DNA of 64,000 nt from Phytoactinopolyspora mesophila (GCF_010122465.1 NZ_WLZY01000002.1:614361-678360), one strand, 5' to 3'; positions 53,626-63,864 are shown, numbered from the stretch's first letter. Translations and numbers: made by a program. The notes: a model not told the origin generated them from the letters alone.

Positions 53626-54522
53626 TCATTTCTGAGACCCGGCGGCTGCCGTGCGTGCTTTCCTGGCTCGTTCGGCGAAGGCGACGGTGGCGGCAACCAC
53701 GGCCTCGAAGTTGACCCACTCGTCGTCGGTGAGGCCACGGCCGATCTCGCCAGGGTCGTAATGGGTGGTCCAATCGCTCACGTCGTTGAGCAGCAGCCGG
53801 AACGCGCGAAGCCGATGCCGCCGTGGTGCCGGGGGAGTCCGGACCGGAGACGTGAGCTGAACCGCGCGCGCCGTGCCGACGGCCGCCTTGGTCGCCGCGA
53901 AATGGCGTGCCACGTTGCGGTCGGAGTCCAGCGCCTTGATCTCCGCTTTGGCGTATGCGCGGACCGAGGGCGGTAGTGCGGTGTCCTCGGCGATGCGCTG
54001 CATCTCCGAGATTCGCTCCAGGCTGGTGTACGACTTGCGCCCGGTGATGGTGTGTGCGGCCAGCACGCGGGCGTCACCGGACGGTGCCGCCACGGTGGCG
54101 GGTCCGGATGAGCTGGACCTTTGCGTCCGCGCGCCGAACTGGGTGGCACGGCGGCGGCGAGCGGCGTCGTCGGCCAAGATCGCCTTGAGTTCTTGATAGA
54201 GCGTCGCGGCTTCGGTGGGTGTCAGGGGCTTGCGCATCATGTTCTCGTCCTGCTCCGCAAGCAGTTCCTCGAGCTTGCTCGAGATCCCGGAGCGCACCCA
54301 TACGTTGACTCGGCGCCAGCCGAGCTGTTTGACCGCGGCGAGACGCCGTGCTCCGCAAACAAGGACCCCGTCAGGACTGATCGTGATCGGCTGGAGCAGG
54401 CCACGCTGACTGATCGACGCGGCCAGACCGTCGAGGTCGCCCATTTCGTGGCGATGCCGGTGACCGACCCGGATGGAGTTGACCGCCCGGTCGAGTTCGA
54501 TACGTCCGCATTCCTCACTCAT
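53626..54522 (-). CDS. ParB/Srx-domain DNA-binding-like protein
   Basis: 298 residues from the ATG at 54522, which overlaps the upstream stop by 8 bases. Residues about 9-85 form a ParB N-terminal domain: LDGLAASISQRGLLQPITIS, and CGARRLAAVKQLGW in the box II position where canonical ParB has GERR. The helical part after it (PLTPTEAATLYQELKAILAD; SYTSLERISEMQRIAEDTAL) looks like a KorB/Spo0J-type helix-turn-helix region. No ParA gene is adjacent, so it is more likely a stand-alone regulator or element-borne protein than a segregation factor. Confidence 0.78.
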   Translation of the reverse strand: MSEECGRIELDRAVNSIRVGHRHRHEMGDLDGLAASISQRGLLQPITISPDGVLVCGARRLAAVKQLGWRRVNVWVRSGISSKLEELLAEQDENMMRKPLTPTEAATLYQELKAILADDAARRRRATQFGARTQRSSSSGPATVAAPSGDARVLAAHTITGRKSYTSLERISEMQRIAEDTALPPSVRAYAKAEIKALDSDRNVARHFAATKAAVGTARAVQLTSPVRTPPAPRRHRLRAFRLLLNDVSDWTTHYDPGEIGRGLTDDEWVNFEAVVAATVAFAERARKARTAAAGSQK

Positions 54523-55372
54523 CAGAACCACCTTCGGCGGATGTCGTTGCGGTCGTGATCCGGACGAGGTCTTCGTCGGCAAGCAAGCTTTCGACGGTGT
54601 CGCCGATGAGCAGTCGGGCCAAGATGCCGAGACGGCCCACCGGGGAAGGGGCACCGGGGTAGCCGATGAGGACACGTAGCAGAGAAATCCAGGCGTGGTG
54701 CGGGAGATCCAGAAGCGCCCGTGCGGCCTTGTCGCGTCGTAGGGCGTCGTAGGCCGCTTGCCGATTGCCGGCCTCGATGAGGCGTGCGCAGACGTATTCG
54801 GTGCCGGCCGTCGCGACGTCGTCGGGCCAACCGAGCAGGAGCAGGAAGGTCACGGCGTGCTCGACAGCCTGGGCGGCGTCGGCGGCGAGTTCGGTCGCGG
54901 CCTCATCTGATGGAGGTGCGTCGAAGTCGTTGCCGATATGCAGGGCGGGCGCGTAATCGGCCGGATCCGCGTCGCGTTCGCCGAATCGCACGGCGTCATG
55001 AAGTTTCGAGTACGCCGTCCGCCTCGCCTTCTCGGGTGAGCACAGCAGCCCGATGGCGCGTTCTTCCGCGCTCAGTGTCGCGCGCACACCGACGCTCACC
55101 ACGGCCCACGGATCGTCCGCGCGCCGGGTCGACTCGTTGAGCATGACCTCGAATGCCGCCCGTGCTGCATCGTCCGGCTCCATCCGGTGTCTGCGGGCGA
55201 GTGTGGCATAGCGCGTGGCAGTGAAGCGCATCAGCCGCGCCGCTTCCGGATCGTCTCGCCATGCGCCGGGGCCCGCCTTGTCTAGGCGGTTGAGCAACAG
55301 TCGTAGACCCTCCGGACTGCCGAATCCCGGCCCGGCGAGTCGTTTCAGGGCTGGAGATTCCTCGCCTGGCAT
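54515..55372 (-). CDS. Helical protein of unknown function, sigma-region-like
   Basis: 285 residues from the ATG at 55372 (AAAGGA upstream); an ATG at 55414 behind GGAAGG is an alternative. Residues about 45-110 (RYATLARRHRMEPDDAARAA; FEVMLNESTRRADDPWAVVS; LSAEERAIGLLCSPEKARR) have the spacing of sigma-factor region 2: a D-D-A-A-x-x-AFE helix, then a D-P-W-A helix. I do not recognise the family firmly. It starts the operon and is translationally coupled to the ParB-like gene, so the two probably act together, perhaps in transcription on a mobile element. Confidence 0.6.
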   Translation of the reverse strand: MPGEESPALKRLAGPGFGSPEGLRLLLNRLDKAGPGAWRDDPEAARLMRFTATRYATLARRHRMEPDDAARAAFEVMLNESTRRADDPWAVVSVGVRATLSAEERAIGLLCSPEKARRTAYSKLHDAVRFGERDADPADYAPALHIGNDFDAPPSDEAATELAADAAQAVEHAVTFLLLLGWPDDVATAGTEYVCARLIEAGNRQAAYDALRRDKAARALLDLPHHAWISLLRVLIGYPGAPSPVGRLGILARLLIGDTVESLLADEDLVRITTATTSAEGGSDE

Positions 55373-56312
55373 GGTGCTCGTGTCCTTTCCCTTCCGTACT
55401 GGAAGGTCGTCCATGCCGGAAGGCCTTCCACGGGCAGGACGTTGCTCAGCTCGCACCCACGGGCGTGCCGCGAGTTCCGAAGAACATGAAACCGGCGTTT
55501 CCAATTGCCAGCCGTAGGAATGTATGGTTAAAAGTGTGACTCGGTCAGAACAGTTGAGCTGACAACTCACCACGATTCTGATGGTGAGCCTCGAATCACA
55601 ATACACATTGCCGTTCGTTACGGTCTGGTCTTGGTTTCGCTGCAATCCGTGATGTAGCTACCGGATGATAGTTGTTTTCATGCCAGCGCGCGGGCACTTA
55701 GCGGGCCAGGCATTGGTCGATCGGCCGGTGGACGGTAAGTCAGAGGTCAGCGATGAAGCGGCTAGCCGGCCGTTCGGGTCGTACTTTCAGCAGGGCTGGG
55801 GGCGGCCTCTCTCGTACCTGCAATGTGCCGATCCGCATTGCTTCGCGCGTTGTGGCCAAGACCTTTGGGCCAACACGCGGGCCGCTGCTGTGGTGAATTG
55901 CCCTACCCATGACAAAACGTTACCCATCGCGATACTAAGCTCGTCTAGCTGAATTCTAACGCGCTATTTATGTGGATGACCATAATCCGTGGGTGAGTGG
56001 TCCGGTCCATTGTGGCGGACGGGAATCGCGCCATGCGCTGCATATCAGTGCGCGAGTGTGCGGATTGCGATGGCCGAAGATTGTCACGTTTTCGTAACCC
56101 GGCCACAGAGTCTTGTTCCATGAGGTTCGTCATGGCCATGTGGCGCGTGGCTGGCACCAAAGCGCGCTTGCAGCGATCCCGCCTTGACGATGCCTCCGTG
56201 ACCTCCCGGGCCCGGCGTCCGGGATCCGTCATATGGTGGAGGCGTCCACGTCGTTGGGGGGTGGGCGGTCGTTTCCGCCCGGCACTGGATCTCTTGTGCG
56301 AGGGGATGCGCC
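55373..56312. other. Long gene-free region, lower GC
   Basis: 940 bases without a convincing gene. Short open frames are present on both strands (for example 55665-55952 and 55997-56362) but have no ribosome sites, poor codon bias and no recognisable domain. The part near 55510-55700 is AT-richer than its surroundings and includes AGTTG-n6-CAACT at about 55551-55566, which may belong to the promoter of the leftward ParB-like operon. Confidence 0.4.
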
Positions 56313-59066
56313 GTGGTGAGAAATGGTGGAGGGCGTGCGGAGCTTGTTGGTCGCGCTGCTGAAAAGGGCCGGATCCGAAGGGAGATCGAGAGCGTTGAGG
56401 GAGGTCACGGGACCTCTATAGCGCTCACGGGGCCGGAAGGTATCGGCAAGACCGCCCTCATGGCTTTCGCGGCCGAAGCCGCACGTGAGGCTCTTGCTGG
56501 CCATGATCGAGCGCTGGTCGTAGAGATCACTGCTGCCGAGACTGAACACGACTGGCCGTACTCTGGCGTTCAGCTCGTGCTCTCCACCGTTCTCGGGTCC
56601 ATGACTCCAGAGCACCGTGAGCAGCGTGAACGAGGAATCCAGCAGATCATCGACGGCCTTGACGCCGATACGAAGCCCAGTATTGTCGCCCGGAAGCTCG
56701 AAGGAGAACTGACCCAGACGGACGCTCCCGCTATCGCGCTGATCGATGACGCACACCTGCTGGATTCGCAGTCGCAGGACGTGCTCGGATTCCTGGCGAG
56801 GCGGGTCGGGCCGTACCCGGTCGGTCTGATGATGAGCAGTCGCGACGTCGAGCCGTTGCCGCCCGTTCTGGATGGCCTGCCTCGGTTGCGGCTATTCGAC
56901 CTCGAGCACGGTGACGCCGTGGAACTCCTGGTCACACACCATCCCGACCTGGTAGAGCCGGTGGCGGCCGAGTTGATCAGCCGAGTACGCGGCCATCCGC
57001 GGACGCTGCTTGCCCTGGCCGCACAGATGTCCCCGGAGCAGCGATCCGGCCAGGTTCAACTGGAGCGATACCTCCCGGTGCCTGCTGAGTTACGTGCCCG
57101 GATGCAGGCGGGTCTCACCGACATGACCGAAGCGCAGCGGCAGGCCCTGTTGATGGCGGTGATCAGTGAAGACCAGATGGTCGAGCCGGTCTTGGCCGCG
57201 CTGGGTGGACCCGACCAGGATGTGGCCCGGTGGCTGAGCCGCAACCATCTGGATGTGAACGACGGCCTTTTCCAGCTGCGTTGGCCGTTGGCCGGGTCGA
57301 TCATCTGGCAGGACGCGGACATCGTCGAGCGGATGTACGCACACTCGCTGCTGGCACGCGAGTACCAAAAGATTGCCCCTGATCAGGCGTTCTGGCACGA
57401 GGCGCGGGCCCGTCTCGAACACGACGAAGGCCTGGCGGGTGAGCTGGAACGTGTCGCGCGAGAGCAGGCGGACCGCGCCGAGCTCGGCCGGGCTGGCGCG
57501 TTCGCCCGCGAGTCGGTGCGGCTGAGCGTCGAAACAGGTCCGCGGGTCCGGCGGGTTCTGCTGGCCGGCCGGCTCGCCGTATTCGCCGGGCGCTGCGGTG
57601 AAGCACTCAAACTATTGCACGAGGCGTCACACTCCGATTTGTCAGCAGAACAGATGGATGAACTCGCGTTGCTCGAGGCGCGGGCCAGACTGGTGAGCAC
57701 AGGCGAGGTGCCGACTGAGCTGATAGCCAGCCATGCCGAGCGCATGAGCGAAACCGACCCGGATAGGGCGGCGCGGTTCTGGTTGGTGGCCGCTTGCGGG
57801 TTCGCCGACCGGCTCGAACCGGTCGAGGCAGCCGGCTACCTGGACCGGACCGAGCCCCATCTGTCCAAGGTGACGGAGCGCACCAGAGCGAGCTATCACC
57901 GCGCGGCAGCGTGGGTCGCGTCGCTGAGTGGACGGCTGAGTCTCGCTGCTGAGCTGATCGGGGGAGCTGCCAGAGAGTGCAGCGTCTTCGCCGAAGCGGA
58001 TCGTTGCTTGCGCACCGCCATGGTTCTGACCCGGTTGGAGCGCTACGAGGAAGCGCGGCGGATGCTCCGTGTCATCACCGACGAGCGACGTTTCGGTGAC
58101 GAGTCGATCGTCGTCGGTTATGCCTATGTGGTAGCGGTCGTGAACGAGATCCGAGCCGGCCGGCTCAATGCCGCCGAACGTGCGGCCGAGAACTGGCAGC
58201 GCAACGTCGGTGCCGGACGTGCCGACCGGGGTCCGGTCCCGGCCTACATGATCCGCGCCTATGCGCTGATGGGCCAACGTGACAAGGCCGAAGAATGCCG
58301 CGCGTTGACGGAGGCGCTTGCCCGGCGACGCGGCGACGGGTGGACAACCGGTGTACTCCATGCCGGAGTCGGCGCCATGCATCTGGCGTACGGTCAGCCG
58401 AACGAGGCGATGTCGGCGCTGGAACGGGCCCGGGACCACGCGCTCAAGTACGACGATCCGTCGGTCCTGCCCGTCGAGCCGGATTTCGTCGAGGCCTGTG
58501 TCGCCGTGGGCGAGACGGAACTCGCGCGGCAGGTCCTGGCCGAGTACGAGGTGCGGGTAGCCGCGGTTCCGACGACGTGGGCACGGCACACCCTTGCGCG
58601 TTGCCAGGCCCTGGTGCTGGGCGACGACGCTGATGAGCTCTTCGCCGCGGCGCTGCGGACGGGCATCGAGGACATCTCACCGGTTGAGGTCGCGCGCACC
58701 CAGACCCATTACGGATGGCTTCTTCGTCGGCTCGGGCGCCGCACTGAGGCGGCCGGATGGCTCCAGCGAGCCGTAGTACTGGCCAACGAGGCCGGGGCGG
58801 CTCAGCTGGTGAACCAGGCGGAGAAGGGCCTGGGGGGCGGCGTGTCGCCGGGTGCGGGCGGCGACAACGGAGGGTCGGTGTCACTCACCAGTTCGGAGCA
58901 GAAGGTGGCCCAACTGGTGGCCGCGGGCTGGCGGAACCGGGAGATCGCGGCCGAGCTCTACGTGTCGATTCGTACGGTCGAGTCACATCTTGGCCGGGTG
59001 TTCCGCAAGCTTGGTGTGCGGTCGAGAGCTGAGCTGGCTCGTCTCGTGGCGATATCGGAGGAGTAG
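56313..59066 (+). CDS. LuxR-family regulator with AAA ATPase domain (LAL type)
   Basis: 917 residues from a GTG with GAGGGG seven bases upstream. The N-terminal AAA_16-type domain has Walker A LTGPEGIGKTALM (39-51) and Walker B ALIDDAHLLD. A long helical TPR-like part fills the middle. The C-terminal LuxR helix-turn-helix starts near residue 858: LTSSEQKVAQLVAAGWRNRE, IAAELYVSIRTVESHLGRVF. Large ATP-binding LuxR regulators activate catabolic or secondary-metabolite genes after ligand binding. It precedes the cell-wall repeat protein by about 200 bases and may control it. Confidence 0.92.
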   Translation: MVRNGGGRAELVGRAAEKGRIRREIESVEGGHGTSIALTGPEGIGKTALMAFAAEAAREALAGHDRALVVEITAAETEHDWPYSGVQLVLSTVLGSMTPEHREQRERGIQQIIDGLDADTKPSIVARKLEGELTQTDAPAIALIDDAHLLDSQSQDVLGFLARRVGPYPVGLMMSSRDVEPLPPVLDGLPRLRLFDLEHGDAVELLVTHHPDLVEPVAAELISRVRGHPRTLLALAAQMSPEQRSGQVQLERYLPVPAELRARMQAGLTDMTEAQRQALLMAVISEDQMVEPVLAALGGPDQDVARWLSRNHLDVNDGLFQLRWPLAGSIIWQDADIVERMYAHSLLAREYQKIAPDQAFWHEARARLEHDEGLAGELERVAREQADRAELGRAGAFARESVRLSVETGPRVRRVLLAGRLAVFAGRCGEALKLLHEASHSDLSAEQMDELALLEARARLVSTGEVPTELIASHAERMSETDPDRAARFWLVAACGFADRLEPVEAAGYLDRTEPHLSKVTERTRASYHRAAAWVASLSGRLSLAAELIGGAARECSVFAEADRCLRTAMVLTRLERYEEARRMLRVITDERRFGDESIVVGYAYVVAVVNEIRAGRLNAAERAAENWQRNVGAGRADRGPVPAYMIRAYALMGQRDKAEECRALTEALARRRGDGWTTGVLHAGVGAMHLAYGQPNEAMSALERARDHALKYDDPSVLPVEPDFVEACVAVGETELARQVLAEYEVRVAAVPTTWARHTLARCQALVLGDDADELFAAALRTGIEDISPVEVARTQTHYGWLLRRLGRRTEAAGWLQRAVVLANEAGAAQLVNQAEKGLGGGVSPGAGGDNGGSVSLTSSEQKVAQLVAAGWRNREIAAELYVSIRTVESHLGRVFRKLGVRSRAELARLVAISEE

Positions 59067-59268
59067 AGAGGACGGCGCGCCGAGGTGTGTGATGTAGGTC
59101 ACAATTCTGGTGCGTGCAGTTGAGTTCCACGTGGCCCTCATACTCACGAGGGTTTTCGTCGCCCCGATCGGCTGGGTGGTACATGCCAGTGTGGGTCGGA
59201 TTCCTCGGGGGCGGCCGGGTCCGGAAGGACTCGGGAGCATTCGTGCGCCGAGCGAAGGGGACAACCGT

Positions 59269-62200
59269 ATGGGCACGTCGCGGGGAACGAGCAACCCATT
59301 GCCACACTCCAAGGTTCGAGAACTCTCGCTACGGGGCTGGCGGGTTCTGCGCGCGAGATCACGCAGCGCGACCGCGATTGCCATGACGGTAGGCATGGCA
59401 GCGAGTATGACCGTGGGCGTCGGTTGGGTCGCTACGCCGACAGCGACAGCGACACAGACTCAACAGTGGACTGGTGACCCGCTGAACTCCGGGCAGACCA
59501 CATCCGAGGGCGGCACCACCGAGGTGACGTTCGACATCGACAGCCCGGTAGCTTGGGATCCGCCACCGGGCGGCAATATGAACCGCCCACTTGCCGAGCC
59601 TCCGGGCGGGCCGAATCCGTACTCGCCGGAGAGCATGCTGGGGGATAACGGACTCCAGCTGAACGCGCCGGGCGTGCAGGATGCCGGAACCTTGACCTTT
59701 ACCTTCTCAAACCCAGTGGCCAACCCGATCATCTCAGTTGACCGGCTCGGAGGCGCTGTCCATCCCAACTCGAACTCGGCGCGGCTGACACTGCTGGGCG
59801 GGGAAGAGATGGTGAAACTCTCAGGCGTGGATCACCTGGTCGTGGGTCAGGACGGCGCCGGCGATCACTATTTCGAGCGGATTCCGGGCCAAGAGACGGG
59901 AGGCGTGGAGAACTTCAGCGGTGACTGCCGCAACAATGGCGAGGCTCCGGGGGAGACGGGTACCGCCTGCGGGAGCATCCAGCTGATGGGTGTGTTCACC
60001 GAAGTCACCTTCAAGGTGGACATGGTCGGCCAGCCTGGGAGCGGAGATGCGCTGCACCTGGCGTGGTTCTGGGAGCAGGACCTAGGTGATGCGCCGGAGT
60101 CGTACGGGCGGGCGATCCACGCTATTCACGATCCCGAGGGCGGTGTGGCCGGCATGTCCGGTCCGTTCCTGGGGCCGAGCCGGCCCACGGATGACCCGAT
60201 GGGTGATGAGTTCCACCCTGAGGCCGATCGTGACGAATTCGATGACGGTGTGGACGAGTTCCCGCCGCTGGATCCGTTGATGGCTGGTGAGACATATGCG
60301 GTGCCGGTGCAGATTGGTGACAGTGGCGAGACCGGCACCGTGTGTGGCTGGATCGACTGGAACCAGAACGGCACATTCGACGAGGACGAGCAGGTGTGTG
60401 CCACCGCGGCGTCAGGCGAGACGGTGGAGCTGGAGTGGACGATTCCTGAAGGGCTCGAGGCCGGGGATCAGTTGTTCGCTCGCTTCCGGATTGCCAGCGA
60501 CGCTGATGAGGTCCTCAGCCCGACGGGTGCCGCTTCGGACGGAGAGGTCGAGGACTACATGTTCGTGGTCGATCCTCCGCCGGAGATTGAGCTGGTGAAG
60601 TCTGCCGACACAGACGAACTTGTGGCCGGGGAGACTATTACGTACACGTTCGTTGCCACGAACACCGGCGAAGTTGGCCTCGATGATGTGGTGATCACCG
60701 ACACGGAGTTCTCGGGTGCTGGTGATCTGTCGGAGCTGGATTGCACGCCTGAGCAGCCGGCGTCGTTGGCGCCTGGTCAGACGTTGGAGTGCACGGCGAC
60801 GTATGAGGTCCAGCAGGCCGATGTTGACGCCGGCCTGGTGGAGAACTCGGCCGACGTGGTCGGGTTCAGCGAACTGACCGGAACCGAGGTCGACGATGAG
60901 GACGACGAGCAGGTCCCGTCTATTCAGGATCCGGGGATCTCGTTGGTCAAGACTGCGGATCCGGAGATCTATTCGGAGGTCGGTGAGACCATCACATATT
61001 CCTTCGTGGCGACGAATACGGGGAATGTGACTGTTGATGATGTGGTGATTTCGGAGACGGCTTTCGACGGTGATGGTGATATGTCGGCGTTGGTGTGTGT
61101 TCCGGAGCAGCCGACGGAGCTGGCGCCGGAAGAAGTGCTGGAGTGCACGGCGACGTACACCGTCACTCAGGCGGATATCGACGCCGGTGAGATCAACAAC
61201 TCGGCCGACGTCGTCGGCGCCGACCCCGACGGCGTGGAGGTCACGGACGAGGACGATGCCGTGGTGACGGCTGTGCAGGATCCTGCGTTGGAGTTTGAGA
61301 AGTTCGCGGACCCGACGCTGGAGCTTGGGCTGGGTGATGTGATCACCTATACCTTTATCGCGGAGAACACGGGTAACACGACGCTGACCAATGTGGAGAT
61401 TGAGGAAGCGGCGTTTTCCGGGTCTGGTGAGATGTCGGAGTTGGAGTGTGATCCGGAGCAGCCGGCGACGCTGGCTCCTGGTGACACGTTGGAGTGCACG
61501 GCGACGTACACGTTGACTCAGGCGGATGTTGATGCGGGTGTGGTGACGAACACTGCGTGTGTGACCGCCGACGGTGATGTTGAAGAGTGTGACGACGAGG
61601 AGATTCCGCAGCCGGCGGATCCGGACATCGTGCTGGTGAAGACTGCTGAGCCGGAAACGTATTCGGAGGTCGGGGAGACCATCACTTATACCTTTGTCGC
61701 TACCAACACCGGCAACGTCACGTTGACCGATGTTGTCGTTTCCGAGACTGCTTTCGACGGTGATGGTGAGGTTTCGGAGTTGGTGTGTGATCCGGAGCAA
61801 CCGGCGGCGTTGGCTCCGGACGAGACTCTTGAGTGTTCGGCGTCGTACACGATCGCTCAGGCGGATATCGACGCCGGCGAGATCAACAACTCGGCCGAGG
61901 TCGTTGGTACCGATCCCGATGGTGACCAGGTCAGCGACGACGACGAGGCCGTCGTGACGGCTGTTCAGGATCCGGCTCTGAGTCTGGTGAAGTCGTCTGT
62001 GGAGCAGGAGTTCGATTCGGTTGGTGACACGATCACCTATTCGTTCATCGCGGAGAACACCGGCAACGTCACGTTGACTGATGTGGTCATCGAAGACACC
62101 GAGTTCTCCGGTGCGGGTGATCTCTCCGAGCTGGACTGCACGCCGGAGCAGCCGGCCACGTTGGCACCGGGTGACACGCTGAACTGCACCGCGACCTACG

Positions 62201-63864
62201 TGATCATGCAGGCTGATCTGGATGCTGGCGGGCTGACCAACGCGGCGTGTGTGGGTGATGGTGAGCTCGAGGAGTGTGACGAGCACGACGTGCCTGGTAT
62301 TCAGGATCCGGCACTCGAACTGGTGAAGTCGTCGCAGGAGCAGGAGTTTGATGCTGTTGGTGATGTGATCACCTACTCCTTTGTTGCTACCAATACCGGG
62401 AACGTGACTCTTGATGATGTGGTGATCGAGGACACGGAGTTCTCGGGTGCTGGTGATCTCTCCGAGTTGGAGTGTGATCCGGAGCAGCCGGCGTCGTTGG
62501 CGCCGGGTGACACGTTGGAGTGTTCGGCGACGTACACGATCACTCAGGCTGACATCGACAGCGGTGAACCGCTGACCAACACCGCGTGCGTGTCGGCTGA
62601 TGGTGGCATCGGTGAGTGCGACGACCACGACGTGCCTGGACCGGAGCTGGATCCCGGTATCAACCTGGTTAAGTCCTCACCGGATGATGAGCTGGTGGTC
62701 GGGGAGACGGTCACGTACACCTTTATCGCCACGAACACTGGCAACGTCACGTTGACCGATGTCGTCATCTCCGAGGTGGGCTTCGACGGTGCGGGCGAGA
62801 TCGTGCTGGATATCGATCAGCCGGTCACGCTGGCTCCTGGTGAGCAGCTGGTGGGGACGGGGTCGTATGTGGTCCAGCAGGCCGATGTCGATCAAGGTGT
62901 CATCACGAACGTGGCTGACGTCGTTGGTAACACGCCACAGGATGAGCAGGTGACTGACGAGGACGACGAGCAGATTCCCGGTGTTCAGGATCCGAACCTG
63001 AGCCTGGTCAAGTCGTCCGAGGAGCAGGAGTTCGATGCTGTTGGTGATGTGATCACCTACACGTTCGTGGCGGAGAACACTGGCAATGTGACTCTCGACG
63101 GTGTGGGCATCGCTGAGGACAACTTCTCCGGTTCTGGCGAAGTATCGGAGTTGGATTGTGATCCGGAGCAGCCGGCGTCGTTGGCACCGAGCGAGACACT
63201 GGAGTGCACGGCGACCTACGCCATCACTCAGTTCGACCTCGACGCGGGGATCGTGCTGAACGCTGCCTGCGCCACGGCGGAGGGTGATGTCGAGTCGTGT
63301 GACAACCACCAGGTCACCGGAGAACAGGACCCGGGTCTGGAGTTGGTGAAGTCGGCTGACTCGGATGAGCTCGGTGTGGGCGATGTGATCACCTACTCGT
63401 TCATCGCGGAGAACACCGGCAATGTCACGTTGACTGATGTGGTCATTGAGGACACCGAGTTCTCTGGTGCTGGTGATCTGTCCGAGTTGGCGTGTGATCC
63501 GGAACAGCCGGCCACGTTGGCTCCTGGTGAGACGTTGGAGTGCTACGCGACGTATACGGTGCTGGAGGCTGATGCGGATGCTGGCGAGATCACCAACACT
63601 GCGGTGGTGTCGGGGAATGATCCCGACGGGGAATCGGTGACTGGTACCGATGATGAGGATGTGTCCGTGGTGCCTGATGCGCCGAAGCCGCCGGACCCGC
63701 CGAAGCCGCCGGACAAGCCGGATCCGCCGAAGGATCCCGAACTGCCGGACACCGGTTCAGGTCTGCAGACATGGTTGCTGTTGATCGGGCTGGCTCTGCT
63801 CTTCGTCGGGCTGAGCGTGGCTGCGTCGACACGGCGTGAGCCGCAGGGAACCGAGGAAGTTTAG
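59269..63864 (+). CDS. LPXTG cell-wall protein with GEVED domain and nine DUF11-like repeats
   Basis: 1531 residues from the ATG at 59269 (GAAGGGGAC upstream). A long signal peptide ends near AATQ (about residue 65). An N-terminal beta domain follows, then an LGDAPESYG motif (272-280) and a GEVED domain ending SDGEVEDYMF (about 423-432). Nine tandem repeats of 112-117 residues run from 440 to about 1470. A Pro/Lys-rich wall spanner (PKPPDPPKPPDKPDP), LPDTG at 1492-1496, a membrane helix and a short charged tail complete a sortase substrate. It is covalently wall-attached and probably adhesive or structural. No sortase gene is in the window. Confidence 0.92.
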   Translation: MGTSRGTSNPLPHSKVRELSLRGWRVLRARSRSATAIAMTVGMAASMTVGVGWVATPTATATQTQQWTGDPLNSGQTTSEGGTTEVTFDIDSPVAWDPPPGGNMNRPLAEPPGGPNPYSPESMLGDNGLQLNAPGVQDAGTLTFTFSNPVANPIISVDRLGGAVHPNSNSARLTLLGGEEMVKLSGVDHLVVGQDGAGDHYFERIPGQETGGVENFSGDCRNNGEAPGETGTACGSIQLMGVFTEVTFKVDMVGQPGSGDALHLAWFWEQDLGDAPESYGRAIHAIHDPEGGVAGMSGPFLGPSRPTDDPMGDEFHPEADRDEFDDGVDEFPPLDPLMAGETYAVPVQIGDSGETGTVCGWIDWNQNGTFDEDEQVCATAASGETVELEWTIPEGLEAGDQLFARFRIASDADEVLSPTGAASDGEVEDYMFVVDPPPEIELVKSADTDELVAGETITYTFVATNTGEVGLDDVVITDTEFSGAGDLSELDCTPEQPASLAPGQTLECTATYEVQQADVDAGLVENSADVVGFSELTGTEVDDEDDEQVPSIQDPGISLVKTADPEIYSEVGETITYSFVATNTGNVTVDDVVISETAFDGDGDMSALVCVPEQPTELAPEEVLECTATYTVTQADIDAGEINNSADVVGADPDGVEVTDEDDAVVTAVQDPALEFEKFADPTLELGLGDVITYTFIAENTGNTTLTNVEIEEAAFSGSGEMSELECDPEQPATLAPGDTLECTATYTLTQADVDAGVVTNTACVTADGDVEECDDEEIPQPADPDIVLVKTAEPETYSEVGETITYTFVATNTGNVTLTDVVVSETAFDGDGEVSELVCDPEQPAALAPDETLECSASYTIAQADIDAGEINNSAEVVGTDPDGDQVSDDDEAVVTAVQDPALSLVKSSVEQEFDSVGDTITYSFIAENTGNVTLTDVVIEDTEFSGAGDLSELDCTPEQPATLAPGDTLNCTATYVIMQADLDAGGLTNAACVGDGELEECDEHDVPGIQDPALELVKSSQEQEFDAVGDVITYSFVATNTGNVTLDDVVIEDTEFSGAGDLSELECDPEQPASLAPGDTLECSATYTITQADIDSGEPLTNTACVSADGGIGECDDHDVPGPELDPGINLVKSSPDDELVVGETVTYTFIATNTGNVTLTDVVISEVGFDGAGEIVLDIDQPVTLAPGEQLVGTGSYVVQQADVDQGVITNVADVVGNTPQDEQVTDEDDEQIPGVQDPNLSLVKSSEEQEFDAVGDVITYTFVAENTGNVTLDGVGIAEDNFSGSGEVSELDCDPEQPASLAPSETLECTATYAITQFDLDAGIVLNAACATAEGDVESCDNHQVTGEQDPGLELVKSADSDELGVGDVITYSFIAENTGNVTLTDVVIEDTEFSGAGDLSELACDPEQPATLAPGETLECYATYTVLEADADAGEITNTAVVSGNDPDGESVTGTDDEDVSVVPDAPKPPDPPKPPDKPDPPKDPELPDTGSGLQTWLLLIGLALLFVGLSVAASTRREPQGTEEV
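60586..63675 (+). repeat. Nine in-frame tandem repeats of about 345 bases
   Basis: Repeats start at 60586, 60937, 61288, 61627, 61978, 62314, 62659, 62998 and 63337. Each opens with (I/L)xLVKS/T-A/S, holds ITYxFxAxNTGNVTL and EQPA-SLAPG-TLEC-TATY, and ends in one of two ways: TNTACV-DG-ECDD (type A, with cysteines; 3, 5, 6, 8) or NNSADVVG-DPDG-V-DED (type B; 1, 2, 4, 7, 9). DNA identity between units is high in the TLEC region, so unequal exchange could change the copy number. Confidence 0.9.

Noticed and set aside
55665..55952. Rightward 95-codon frame in the gene-free region
   Set aside because: No ribosome site, uneven codon use and no recognisable domain.
60412..62628. Leftward 738-codon open frame opposite the wall-protein repeats
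   Set aside because: Its repeats mirror those of the real gene; no start signal and Arg-rich nonsense-like composition.
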